Shown here piece by piece: positions 1-10,297 of a stretch of 64,000 nt of DNA. The notes below the pieces were generated by a model. That model did not search any database. It was not told where the DNA came from and saw nothing but the letters and a program-made list of their open reading frames with translations. The number at the start of each line of letters is the position of its first letter. Position 1 is the first letter of the stretch. The DNA is from Blastocystis hominis. Its lineage: Eukaryota > Sar > Bigyra > Opalinata > Blastocystidae. Both the position numbers and the translations under genes were made by a program. The stretch spans positions 310,001 through 374,000 of the forward strand of contig NW_013171849.1 of the NCBI RefSeq assembly GCF_000151665.1, written 5' to 3'.

Positions 1-1137
1 TTCAATCGATTTCAATGATTCACAATTCAATATGTGGAATGATTTCGATTTATTCTCTCTGTGGTAATTTTTGGCTTGAGTAAATGAATTCTTACCGATT
101 TTCAAACTTTTCAGTCGATTCAATCCATTGATTTTCAATGTTTGCACTGAGCCAAAACAATCATCGCCGATTTCGATTGATTCCAACCATTCGAATTTGT
201 TCATTTTCAATGCATTCAATTCATTACAACTATTCGAACATATCACCAATTCTGTTACTTGCAAATCCATTTCATTCAATTCAGAACTATTGTTCACTTC
301 AATTCGTTTGGCAGGAACACTTACAATTGGTTCAGTTTTCATTTCACATGGTTTTTCATTCTTCAATACACTTCGAATACTTTCATTCATTCCTTTCACA
401 TACCAACCTTCATACAAATCAATTCCACCCTTCTTCTCTTTTCCATGTTCCCATTCACTTTCACGAATTGCTGTTCCACTGCATTCATCAATCAAATATC
501 CCAATCCATTTCGTACAAATTTACCATTTTCAATACTATATCCTCCTATATATACTGGAATTCGATTCAAGATTCCCACATTACTATTTACATCATCGTT
601 TTCAGCATATTCGATCATTTGGTTATTATCAGCATCAAATTCACGAATCATTCGAATCAATTTGTCTTTTGACCAATATCCTTCAACTTTCTCTTTACCA
701 TCATTTCTATCATATTCGATTCCATAACCATCTCGATTCATTTCTTCATCAAATCCACCTCGATAGATCACAATATCATCATTACCATCATTATCATCAT
801 TCTCTTCACCATTTTCACCTTTACGCTTACATCGAATTGTCATTATCAATCCTTTTTTACCATTTTCGATTCTTCTTCGATCTCCATCATTTCCAACGAT
901 TGAATCCCAGTTTTCTTTTCGTAATGCTTTACCATTCCTATATTCTGTCACTCCACCGATTCGTTTACCATTTTTCATCATCCATGCAAGACTCAAGATT
1001 CCACGATTGAACAATTGGCAACGACCTTCTACTTTACCCTCTTTCATTTCACTCAACAAATACTCATTAGAATGATCTCCTTGAAATAGAGTGACTTCAT
1101 ATTGTACTCCCTTGATGGAAATTATCTTCTTTTCCAT
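1..1137 (-). CDS. MORN/LRR-like family protein, copy A (partial, runs off the window start)
   Basis: Function unknown. The reverse strand is open from the window edge and closely parallels copy E (23415-25310). It has an N-terminal domain, two MORN-like stretches (YRGGF...GYGIEY and YIGGY...GLGYLIDE types) and the start of the C-terminal repeats of the form LxSIxIGxxxF. Length differences from copy E (3 and 9 nt) keep the frame. The initiator ATG of copy E corresponds here to TTG at 1221-1223, so I start at the next in-frame ATG (1135-1137), which would drop about 28 residues. It may be a live gene with a later start or an early pseudogene. The 3' exons lie outside the window. Confidence 0.6.
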   Translation of the reverse strand, partial: MEKKIISIKGVQYEVTLFQGDHSNEYLLSEMKEGKVEGRCQLFNRGILSLAWMMKNGKRIGGVTEYRNGKALRKENWDSIVGNDGDRRRIENGKKGLIMTIRCKRKGENGEENDDNDGNDDIVIYRGGFDEEMNRDGYGIEYDRNDGKEKVEGYWSKDKLIRMIREFDADNNQMIEYAENDDVNSNVGILNRIPVYIGGYSIENGKFVRNGLGYLIDECSGTAIRESEWEHGKEKKGGIDLYEGWYVKGMNESIRSVLKNEKPCEMKTEPIVSVPAKRIEVNNSSELNEMDLQVTELVICSNSCNELNALKMNKFEWLESIEIGDDCFGSVQTLKINGLNRLKSLKIGKNSFTQAKNYHRENKSKSFHILNCESLKSIE

Positions 1138-1984
1138 GGTAATGTAGTCATTGAGAAAAAACCTTGATTCTCTGGCTTGTTTTGAAGAATCTATATTATT
1201 ATGGCTTATGGATATGAATACAATCAAAATTGTTGACCATGATGCAAAAAATACTGATTTTCACAGTTTGTCCATAACTTCCATATTTCCCAAACTCAAT
1301 AATGATATATTCTTCTATGTATATAAATATTGAAACAATTTATTAATGATTTGGGACTTGTACTTAATGTTCGACTGTACTACACAACATAACGTAGATT
1401 TATAAATATGATGTGTGTGTAACGTATCGCTTAATAATAAATAGTATCCATATTACATTTATGATGCTTCTATGTGACAAAAGTACTAATGACTGTAAAT
1501 TCCTAACAATTCAAGCAATTTCATTAAATAACATAGTAAAATTGATATTTGCATGTGCTTTATCTCATCTGGTCCTACTTAATATCAATCTACACATTCA
1601 TTGTTGATGTAGGCAATTATCACGGAATATACAATTATTATATTAATATAATATAAATCCAAACGACCAACCTATATTAATACTAGTAACCGTTGGGTTA
1701 CTAAAAACACACGAATATAAAGATGAAATGAATAACATGATAAAATAGATTTGTTACTTAATAATATACTTATTGGAGAATAGATCAAAGTATTGAATTG
1801 TATTAATAATCAATAATCTAGAAAATAGAGGTAATAAGAAAGTATTCAAGATAAAAACGAAAACCTAATATTACTTAATAGAAATCAATGCCAATAAAAT
1901 AGGCATATATGCATGCATATACATTTGTAATGCAATACACAATCACTTTTTTCTTTTCGTTTCAAACTATTTAGGATGGATGAA
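1138..1984. other. AT-rich intergenic stretch
   Basis: No reading frame with coding character, no recognisable RNA gene and no repeat array. Bases 1138-1223 are the 5' part of copy A upstream of its first ATG. Confidence 0.6.
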
Positions 1985-3220
1985 AAACGACGAAATCTTG
2001 AGTGTAACTATGCTGGATAAAATGGGCAAAATGTCCATGAATCAAATCAAGTCAAGCAAACAATACTCGAGACTATTTTCGATTGAACAAACATGTATTA
2101 TTTAGATAGCTTAACAGATTGTAGATTTGAATTATCTAATGACTATTGTTGTTCAGTATTGAGAACTATTATCCATGGTCACTGAATAAGGGTTATAAAA
2201 AGACCAATATAGAATCGACGGACGTTAGATTTGGTAGATCTATTCATTACACATTTTTAATTTTTATTGAAATTCCTCGAATCACAAACAAAGCATTACA
2301 AAATTGAATGCTCTATTTCTTAAAAAACCAATATGAATGGATTTCAATGATTCACAATTCAATATGTGGAATGATTTCGATGTATCACTTCCACAATCAT
2401 TCTGTTTGTGAGTAAATGAATTGTTTCCGATTTTGATTGTTTTCAATCGATTCAATCCATCGATTTGGAATGTTTGCACTGATTCAAAACAATGATTGCC
2501 GATTTCGATTGATTCCAAATTGTACAACAATGAAACATCCCAATCAACCAATACACAATTGTCAATCAGTTTCAAATGTTTCATTCCCATATTCAGTGGT
2601 TTGCTTCCATTTCCTTCATAATTTTCATCAGTATTACATTCAATTCCATTACACCATTCACATTCATTCACTAATTTACCATATCGATCATATACTTTTC
2701 CTCTTCCAAATCGATTATCATCACACCAATATCCTTCATATTCAATACATCCATTATTATGATAACTCATTCCATATCCAAATCGTTTCCAATTGATCAT
2801 TATGCCCTTGTACACCAATATTCCATCATCATCATACATTTCACCAAATCCAAATGGAATTCCAATTTTACCTTCGTTTTCTTTTTTTGTCAATATCAAG
2901 CCTTCAAATCGACTTCCATGATCCAAATCCACGATTCCTTCTTCTACTACTTCTATGGCTTGTTCTCCATTATATGTAATAGCACTAATTTGATGATTTC
3001 CAAACACTTTCAACACTTTCTGCTCATTGACCACAAATCCTTGATTCATGAATACTCCACTATTGCATTGCAATACTATACATCTCCATTCCAAAAGACA
3101 AGTCAAATCCAGCCATTTGGTTGCATTTCTTTACCCAAGCATGCCTGTACACTTTGAATAATGGAATTATCACTGTGATCATTATTAAAGCAGAATTAAC
3201 AAAATCAATAAACCTTGCAT
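1985..3220 (-). pseudogene. MORN/LRR-like family member, copy B (decayed)
   Basis: This is a broken relative of copy D (46578-48105). The longest open part is 2282-3106. Several lesions are visible against copy D. One base is missing just after the ancestral ATG (3218-3220). A TCA codon has become TGA in the N-terminal region. One whole C-terminal repeat, of the SFSDF...LQSIQIG type, is absent. There is a frameshift in the last repeat, and the first repeat-exon intron has lost its GT (gaatttc instead of gtattg). Further down, remnants of the terminal exons can be followed to about 1985 (ATCTACCAAATCTAACGTCC and AATTCAAATCTACAATCTG), no longer in frame. It retains the MORN segments. Probably not functional. 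Confidence 0.8.
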
Positions 3221-3602
3221 GGCAATACGAAAGATAAAATGATATAAAAAGAATGGCAATAATGTTATTCTATTGTTTTGATTCTGTATATGTTGTTCTA
3301 CATCCATATTTTTTATTCTTCCTTTGTAGAGATGTACATCCAATCATGGTTTCACACTTCACATCGTTATGAATGTGTCATTCTCATTTTTGTTTGTAGG
3401 ATTGTTTTGAAATTATAGCCCTATCCGTATATGCCCACTTTTTGTTATTTCGGTTTCATCTTTTTCCATGCTTTGGCTATGTTACGATATTCCACTTTTA
3501 TTATAAGCTTTTATTTTTCTATATAAATTTTGTTGCTCTTTCGAATCAATCAATTTCCTTTTGAATTCTACCACTTCATAATTTCTCTTGCTTAATCATT
3601 CA
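3221..3602. other. Intergenic, AT-rich promoter region
   Basis: Separates decayed copy B from the TRIC channel gene. No open frame or repeat; poly-T and TATATAA stretches precede the channel gene. Confidence 0.5.
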
Positions 3603-4435
3603 ATGGATATATCTTCCTTCGTTAGAGTTACTTCCAGTAGTGTAACCCATTCTTACGAGTCTCATAGTCAGATCGAGGAGTTCCAATCATTCGAGCCTAA
3701 CTATTTCTTCAACCTGGCAGACTTTTTGTGCGCTTTTACTTCAGCGTTTTATCTACGTTTCCGAGACAAGGATAAAATGAAGGGTGTGAGTCTCTGCATT
3801 TGCACGTTTCTAATGTGCTTCGGTAGATCATTGGATCATTTCTCATCGATAGGTGGCTCGACGATGACGAATTTTGTTCATGGCTTAATGATGGGTTATT
3901 TACGACGTTCTACTAGCTTTGTTTCATTTTTGATCGGACTGTTTGGTCTTTTCTTGGCATTCCATCAGAGGTTCTGTACTTCTTCTTCCCCAGTCTGCGA
4001 TTGATTCTCTTTTCCCTACCTTCTTGTATCAGGTAGCTTCTGGCAAATGTTTATGCTATGTAGTGCTTTAACTTTGTTGTTGACTGCCTGCTTCGAATCC
4101 ACTGTGTCACCTCGTGGGGTGTGCATACGGCGATCTCTGCTGGAGGAAGCGTGGTCTCAGCCACGTTCGCTTCCATGGCGACGGGCTGTGGCGGAGGAAT
4201 GCTGGCGACGCTTCTTCTCGATGATTCGTCGAGTGTGTGGATGGATAAGCTAACACGTGTGTTAGTAAAATACAAAAGGTGAAGGCGTTAAAACGATGCG
4301 ATCTGTAGAGAACTGGAGCATTTGTTGACGTTGTCTCTGCTCTATCAAGCGCTTATCGGGTTTCTTCCTTTGTCGTTTGTTTCGCCGATGGATTTTGTTG
4401 GGGCGAGGCAAGAATGTGATGTAGATAAGCGCTAA
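3603..4435 (+). CDS. TRIC-type (TMEM38-like) cation channel
   Basis: Predicted trimeric intracellular cation channel of the ER or other internal membranes, a K+ counter-ion channel in the known family. Five introns join into a 226-residue protein: 3823-3852, 3941-3968, 4033-4063, 4233-4265 (in frame, possibly retained) and 4279-4308, of 30, 28, 31, 33 and 30 nt. Family features are the membrane segment ending MCFGGST, the later stretch RIHCVTSWGVHTA followed by SAGGSVVSA, and the glycine-rich GCGGGML, matching the conserved CFGG, R-x-x-x-x-GVhxA and GCGGG elements of TRIC proteins. The length suits the short prokaryote/protist forms. The start at 3603 is chosen as the second in-frame ATG; 3588 is an alternative. 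The last exon carries two hydrophobic helices. Confidence 0.7.
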
Positions 4436-5460
4436 AAGCGTGTGCTTTGTTGTCTTCTTGTGTCTTCATTTCGTGGATCGAGTGATTGGGATTGTAATCG
4501 TTTGGGCGTGCATTATTGATAGCGTTTGTTTTTGCCTATTCCGATGACCGTTTCGTATTCGAAAGAGGCCGAGAAGGAGCAGGAGAAAGAAAAGGAGAAG
4601 GAAGAATAATATGGTTGTTTGTTTTAGTCTATTATCAAGTGTTTGTGCTTTGACTGTTCTTAGAAAACGTTGTTCATATTCGCTGTGAAATAGAACCACT
4701 TATGGAATGCTTTCTTTGGTTGGAACTATTCTATTCTTCTGGAATGCATGGTATCTCTTGGAGATCGGAAATTCTTTGAATCTATGAACTGGGAAACAGG
4801 GAGTGATGCTAGAGTGCTGAATTATTGCCTTTGGAAGGATGCTTCAACTTTCAGAAAGATAGAGGACGAGTCTGTCTGCTTTGCTTCATTCATTCGTGCC
4901 TTCTCTCATGCTATAAAGGATACATTGTGCCTATTTTCTTTTCTATCCCTTGAGCAGTTGCCCTATCCTTTGCACAATCGACTCTCCTTCGATCACTCTA
5001 ACATTTGCACGATCCATTGTAAAACTAGACACTCTTCCCTTCCCTTTTGTTTCACTTCCACGCCCTCCTCTTCTTACTCCATGGATACCTTTATAATAGA
5101 CCCCTAAATACAAAATATACTAGATTAACCATCAAATCATACAAATTACCCTTTCCTAACCAAAATGCTCATATAGACTGTTCATTTGAATTGCCTATAC
5201 TTAAACATCTATGTTATCCATATATTCTGACGAGATACAGCAGACAAACTCTTTTCCACACCTTGTTTCCCAAATACCATTCAATCATTTCCAAATTAAT
5301 AAGCCATTCAACTACAATTCATTTCTATCCATAGCAATCCATATCGAGAATCAAGTCCTTCCGCTCTCTATTTATCACTCCCATCCTTTCAATTATTGTC
5401 AAATCTATAGATGAACAGCTCTCAATGTTCGTCCAAAATACTTTACCCTTTTTCTGTGAT
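4436..5460. other. Stretch without a convincing gene
   Basis: Between the channel gene and RFC3. Two short open frames exist: a reverse-strand one at 4466-4699 with a leucine/phenylalanine run, and a forward one at 4748-5107. Neither shows a domain, splice pattern or 3' motif, so neither is called. The 3' half is AT-rich with no repeats. Confidence 0.4.
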
Positions 5461-6712
5461 ATGTTGCTGGTAGATAAACAACGCCCCAAAACATTGGAGG
5501 AGATGGACTATCACAAGGATATGTCGATAAACCTAATGAAGCTCGTTTTTTGTTTCTATGAAGCGTTATGTTGTAGGCATCATCCAATGAGTTTCCACAT
5601 ATGCTGTTTTATGGTCCTTCGGGCTGTGGGAAGAAAACCCGCATCATGGCGCTCTTGCGTGAAATGTTTGGATCGGGTGTAGAAAAGGTAGAGCAACTTA
5701 TGGTTTGATTTAGAAATAGCTACGAATGGAGAAAAGGGAGTTCAAAGTAGAGAAGCATTTTCACATATTTGAGTGTAGACTCCATCGCAAAAATCGATTG
5801 AGATTGTAACGATAGCGAGTAACTATCACATTGAACTGAACCCAAGCGATGTTGGGATATATGACTATGTGGTTGTTCAAGAAATCATAAAGGAAATTGC
5901 TCAATATAAACAACTCGATGCAAATGCGAAGCATCCCTTCAAAGGTTTTCTCTACTCCGTGTGAATCCCTTTCTAGTGGTTCTCCTAAGCGAGGCGGACA
6001 ATTTATCTCGAAACGCTCAAGCAGGTCTTCGTCGTACCATGGAGAAATACTCCAGCAACTGTCGTCTGATTCTCTGTTGCGAAAACAGCAGTCGCATCAT
6101 CGCTCCGATTCGCAGTCGCTGTCTCTGTCTCCGTATCTCCGCACCGACTCTCTCTGAAGTTGGCTCGACGCTTTCTTTGTTCCTGCTAGGTTCTAAGCAT
6201 TCTGCAGCGAAACTGTCTGAACGAGGGTCTCTCGGTGCCTTCTTCGCAGTTGCAGCGCATCGCCCAAGTCTTCTCGGTGCGTGAGTGTGATGTAGGCTTC
6301 GAATCGGAACCTGCGCCGCGCGCTGTTGCTGTTGGAATCGAACACTGCGGCGAACGGAGGGGGAGGATTGAAGGGGGAGGACATCGTGCTGATGGATTGG
6401 GAGCGATTTCTCGAGTCCATCGTGGGAATCATCGTCACAAAGCAGAACCCTGCGGCGCTGCTCGAGATCCGAGGCAAATACTACGAGTTGCTGGCGCGAT
6501 TGATCCCGGCGAGCGTGATTTTGAAGAGGATCGCGAGCAGACTGGTGGACTCGACGCCCTCGCGAGCGACGCAGATGGAAATCGTGCATTGGGCTGCGGT
6601 GTATGATCAGAAAATGCGGAAAGGAGGGAAGGAGATCGTGCCGCTGGAAGCCTTCACGGCACGCTGCATGGCGCTGCTCGCTCAAGCCCGTCATTCATGC
6701 ATTGTTTTCTAG
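5461..6712 (+). CDS. RFC3: Replication factor C subunit 3 (RFC3/yeast Rfc5-type clamp loader)
   Basis: Small subunit of the RFC clamp loader, which opens PCNA and loads it at primer ends. Six introns (32, 32, 32, 32, 31 and 28 nt) give 354 residues, the normal family length. The N-terminus reads [14 protein letters not shown] followed by DYHKDMS, and the Walker A is GPSGCGKKT. Then come [30 protein letters not shown] and IRSRCL. The last of these is the RFC SRC box that supplies the arginine finger; in this paralogue SRC replaces a canonical sensor. The C-terminal collar domain follows ([21 protein letters not shown]). The start at 5461 matches the family N-terminus; an upstream in-frame ATG at 5425 is less likely. 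The final ten residues are unlike other RFC3 proteins. Confidence 0.92.
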
Positions 6713-6836
6713 AGCAAACCATGCAATGCGTTCATTCCATTCGAATCAGCGCATTTGATTTGCATTGAATTGATTCCATTTCATTCAACTCACTTCTCTT
6801 CCTTTCCTTTCCATTTCACACAACTGCTTTATCATC

Positions 6837-6844
6837 AACAAACA
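6837..6844 (-). terminator. TGTTTGTT 3'-end motif (TRAP-beta)
   Basis: Exact octamer on the reverse strand, 34 nt past the TRAP-beta stop codon. Confidence 0.75.
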
Positions 6845-6878
6845 CTTCAAAGACAGTACAAACCCCATTCCTTCTTTC

Positions 6879-7583
6879 TTATTCCTCCTTCGCCTTTCCA
6901 GCGCCCAGACTCAACCAGCGCCAGAACGGAATCACCACCGTCACCACCGCAATGGCTCCCAGAATCGCGTACTCCATCTACCCATTACTCCCAGCAACAC
7001 ACATTCTACCCAGAACGAACTCGCCAGACGCAGATAGTGCGCTTCCTGAAGAATCGGAAGTGTTCCCAGAGAGGTGGACAGACCACGAGCATGCGCCACT
7101 TCCTCGTCCTTGTAGAAAGCGTACTCGTACATCGCGCGACCCGTTTCCAGATAACCGAACTGGCGAGGAATAGCAGTCACGTTCTTCTCGAACTTTTCTC
7201 CACTACCCATCACCCTTTCCCCTATAGCAAAAGCCTACGCAGGAAGCTCTTCAATCACAATAGGGAACTCCACATCAATATCGAAGCCCTCTTCCGGCCA
7301 CTGGTCAGTAATCGTCACATTGTACACATCTCTACCGGTAAACAGCCCCACAAAATTATACTCTTCACCAATGTTATCAATACGGTACATAATGGTGAAT
7401 TCGTGGTTACAACCAATGTAGTTGCTAGGAGCATCGAGTCCCTACGAGAAATCGATTCCCCAGCAAATGCCTTCCTACCTTCTCCATAATCAAATGAGGA
7501 GCGCACTGAGCCAGGGCAAGAGCAAGCAGAACAACGATGGACTTGAACTATCGCATTAGAATCACTCCCTCCTCGTCTACCAT
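6879..7583 (-). CDS. SSR2: Translocon-associated protein subunit beta (TRAP-beta/SSR2)
   Basis: Subunit of the ER TRAP complex, which sits beside the Sec61 translocon and helps secretory proteins insert. Four introns (33, 37, 36 and 32 nt) give 188 residues, near the usual ~185. The first exon is only the ATG. An N-terminal signal peptide (MFKSIVVLLALALAQC) is followed by the beta-sandwich lumenal domain, containing EFTIMYRIDNIG, NVTITDQWP and LPAGEKFEKNV, then the motif ending FGYLETGRAMYEY. A single C-terminal membrane helix (YAILGAIAVVTVVIPFW) has a short basic cytosolic tail. The divergently placed neighbour on this strand is PCCB. A 3' motif lies 34 nt beyond the stop. Confidence 0.88.
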
Positions 7584-7685
7584 TTCGTTTACAGTGAAAA
7601 TACTAGCGAAACAAGTGTATTCTAGTGAAAAGACTCAAAATGCCAGCGACATGTACAGTGATTTCCCTTGAAAATCAAGCATTTC

Positions 7686-7693
7686 AACAAACA
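7686..7693 (-). terminator. TGTTTGTT 3'-end motif (PCCB)
   Basis: Exact octamer on the reverse strand, about 115 nt past the PCCB stop; farther than usual but the only candidate. Confidence 0.55.
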
Positions 7694-7808
7694 GCCAAAA
7701 AACATTACAATATTCACTACGACTGTTCTCCATAACTTCAAATCCTTTTCCAATACACCAACCATTCATTTTCCTTTTTTTCTTTTCCTGCTCGGGACCT
7801 CTCGCTCT

Positions 7809-9418
7809 TTACAGCGGGATGTTTCCGTGCTTTCTCCAAGGATTGGTCATCTTCTTGGTCTGGAGGATCTCGAGGTCCTCGCAGAGTCTTCTTCGGGTCT
7901 CGGTGGGCTCGATGATGTCGTCGATGAATCCTCTCTGGGCGGCCATGAGCGGGTTGGCGAAGTTGTAGGCGTACTCGGCCTTGTTCTTCTGGAGATCCTT
8001 TCCTCGGAAGATGATCTTGACGGCTCCCTCGGCTCCCATGACGGCGATCTCTCCGTTGGGCCACGAGTAGTTGCTGTCTCCGCGCAGATGCTTCGAGGAC
8101 ATCACGCAGTACGCGCCTCCGTAGCTCTTGCGGGTGATGACGGTGACCTTGGGCACGGTCGCCTCCGCGTAGGCGTAGATCAGCTTGGCTCCCTCGCGGA
8201 TGATTCCTCGGTGCTCCTGGTTCACGCCGGGCAGGAAGCCGGGCACGTCCACGAACGTCACCAGCGGGATGTTGAACGCGTCGCAGAAGCGCACGAACCG
8301 CGCGCCCTTCACCGAGGCGTTGATGTCCAGGCAGCCCGCCAGCTCCAGCGGCTGGTTCGCCACCACGCCCACCGTGCGGCCCTCCATGCGGGCGAAGCCC
8401 ACCACGATGTTCTTCGCGAAGTCGGGCGACGTCTCGAAGAACTCCTGCTCGTCCACCACCAGCTTCACCAGCTTCTTCATGTCGTACGGCATGTTCGCGT
8501 CCTGCGGCACGATGTTCGCCAGCGCCGGCTCCGCGCGGCTCCGCGGGTCCGTGCACACGCGGCTCGGAACGCCGTCGCGGTTGTTCAGAGGCAGGTAGTC
8601 GTAGAACGTACGCATCGCGCGAAGCATCTCCACGTCGTTGTCGAACGCGCCCTGCGCCACGCCAGACTTCTTCGTGTGGATCGCAGCGCCGCCCAGCTCC
8701 TCCTGCGTCAACTTCCTCCTGCGTCACCGTCTTCACCACGTCCGGACCCGTGATGAACATGTACGACGTGTCGCGCACCATGAAGATGAAATCCGTGATC
8801 GCAGGAGAGTACACAGCGCCTCCAGCGCACGGACCCATGATCAGAGAGATCTGCGGAATCACACCCGACGACAGAGTGTTCCGCTTGAAGATCTCCGAGT
8901 AGCCAGCAAGAGAGTCGCAGCCCTCCTGGATACGAGCACCGCCGGAGTCGTTCAGACCGATCACCGGAGCACCCACGTCCATGGCCTTGTCCATCACCTT
9001 GCAGATCTTCTCAGCGTTCGTGCCAGACAGAGAACCTCCCAGCACAGTGAAGTCCTGAGCGAACAGGAACACCAGACGACCGTTGATCGTTCCGTGGCCC
9101 GTCACAACACCATCGCCAGGGTAGTTCTGCTTCTCCATACCGAAATGCACGCAGCGGTGCGCCTTCAGCTGGTCGTACTCGCGGAACGAACCCTTATCCA
9201 CCAGCAGCTCGATACGCTCACGAGCAGTCAGCTTGCCACGCTTGTGCTGAGAATCAATGCGCTTCTCGCCTCCACCAATAAGGGCGCTGTGGCGAGCTTC
9301 AGCAAGTCTTTCAGTGAAAGGCTTCGTTAAATCAACAGCTCCGGCGAAACTGCGCTACACCATCACACTCACAGATTCAAAATCGTACAGCAAGAGTCAC
9401 AGCACGCTTCGAAATCAT
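7809..9418 (-). CDS. PCCB: Propionyl-CoA carboxylase beta chain (carboxyltransferase), with an apparent frameshift
   Basis: Carboxyltransferase subunit of the biotin enzyme that turns propionyl-CoA into (S)-methylmalonyl-CoA; expected in the mitochondrion-related organelle. The N-terminal exon [10 protein letters not shown] is an arginine/lysine-rich, acid-free targeting-type peptide, split by a 34-nt intron. The rest follows the family closely, with [64 protein letters not shown] and [11 protein letters not shown], ending WRKHGNIPL. Near 8709 the frame shifts by one base. Removing one C restores the conserved [14 protein letters not shown] and gives 524 residues. A 25-nt GT-AG intron there is also arithmetically possible but would delete eight conserved residues. 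Base composition rises sharply to GC-rich within the central exon, a codon-bias pattern shared with EF2. Confidence 0.88.
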
Positions 9419-10297
9419 AGAAGGAACAGATGCGAGCATTCTTTGGGAAAACCTAGAATGGGAGAATAATGGAGAAACAGGGAAGATGAGTGAAAGGACG
9501 ACATACAGCTTTAAGGGACCAAAATGCTATGCATGTCGAAGGAATTGAATCATTCATTTTGTGTGTTGTAGTGAATGGCAATAGGGTGAAATAGGAATTT
9601 AGGATAGGTTCACAATTTAGAAATGTCAATCTGGATATGGAGTGGAATGAAATTGCTTAATACTTTTTAACAACTTAGCATAGCTTTTGTGATGAACTTG
9701 AATCAAACGGATGATAATGGGTCTGAGGTGTTTCACATTTTTGATAAGGGTTTGATCACAACTACATATTTAGTATTATTCTTGATAGGAAGATCTTTCT
9801 TTGGAGATATTATTGATAGAAGTGGCTATTATTAGTATGGTTTATTGTATTCTTTGTTGGAGTGAATATGACTTGTTTGCCAACTGCATGTAGTTATCTA
9901 GGTTGTTAAGATAGAATGTAATAGTCGAGGTTGTAAGTATGTTCACAGGGGAGTAATATACTCTAAAATTATAATATTGTGAACAACCACTATTCTTGTG
10001 ATAGCTTTTTCCAAAACAAATTTCAGAATGATATGTATCTATTCTCTCTTTGCCCTTTACATTCTTTTCACCTTCACCGTTTAACTACTCTCGCTTTCCA
10101 TATATTCCCATTAATATCGCAATATATGCCATATTTGTAAATGAATGCTGAAGATATATCATAATCTATTATTATTCGGTTTTTGTATTATTACAATATG
10201 AGGTTGAGTTCAATTTTTTTTGTCTTCTTTATTTACATGTTTGTCAGCAAATGTATCTATATGATGGAGTATTCCTTTGTTTTAGTTGACATGTAGT
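9419..10297. other. AT-rich intergenic region
   Basis: About 880 nt separating the divergent PCCB and GT49 genes. No open frame, repeat or RNA gene seen. It presumably holds both promoters. Confidence 0.5.

Noticed and set aside
138-1010. A 290-residue forward frame rich in His, Ser and Phe
   Set aside because: Antisense shadow of MORN/LRR copy A. The same type of shadow appears at 24155-25093 opposite copy E.
4466-4699. A 77-residue reverse frame with a leucine/phenylalanine run
   Set aside because: Low complexity, no conserved feature and no 3' motif; the hydrophobic run comes from an AGAAGG-rich DNA tract.
8705-8730. A 25-nt intron in PCCB as the annotated structure
   Set aside because: It keeps the frame but removes residues conserved across the family; a single-base error or mutation explains the sequence better.
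7668-8753. A 361-residue forward frame over PCCB
   Set aside because: Antisense to a GC-rich conserved gene, with no domain of its own.
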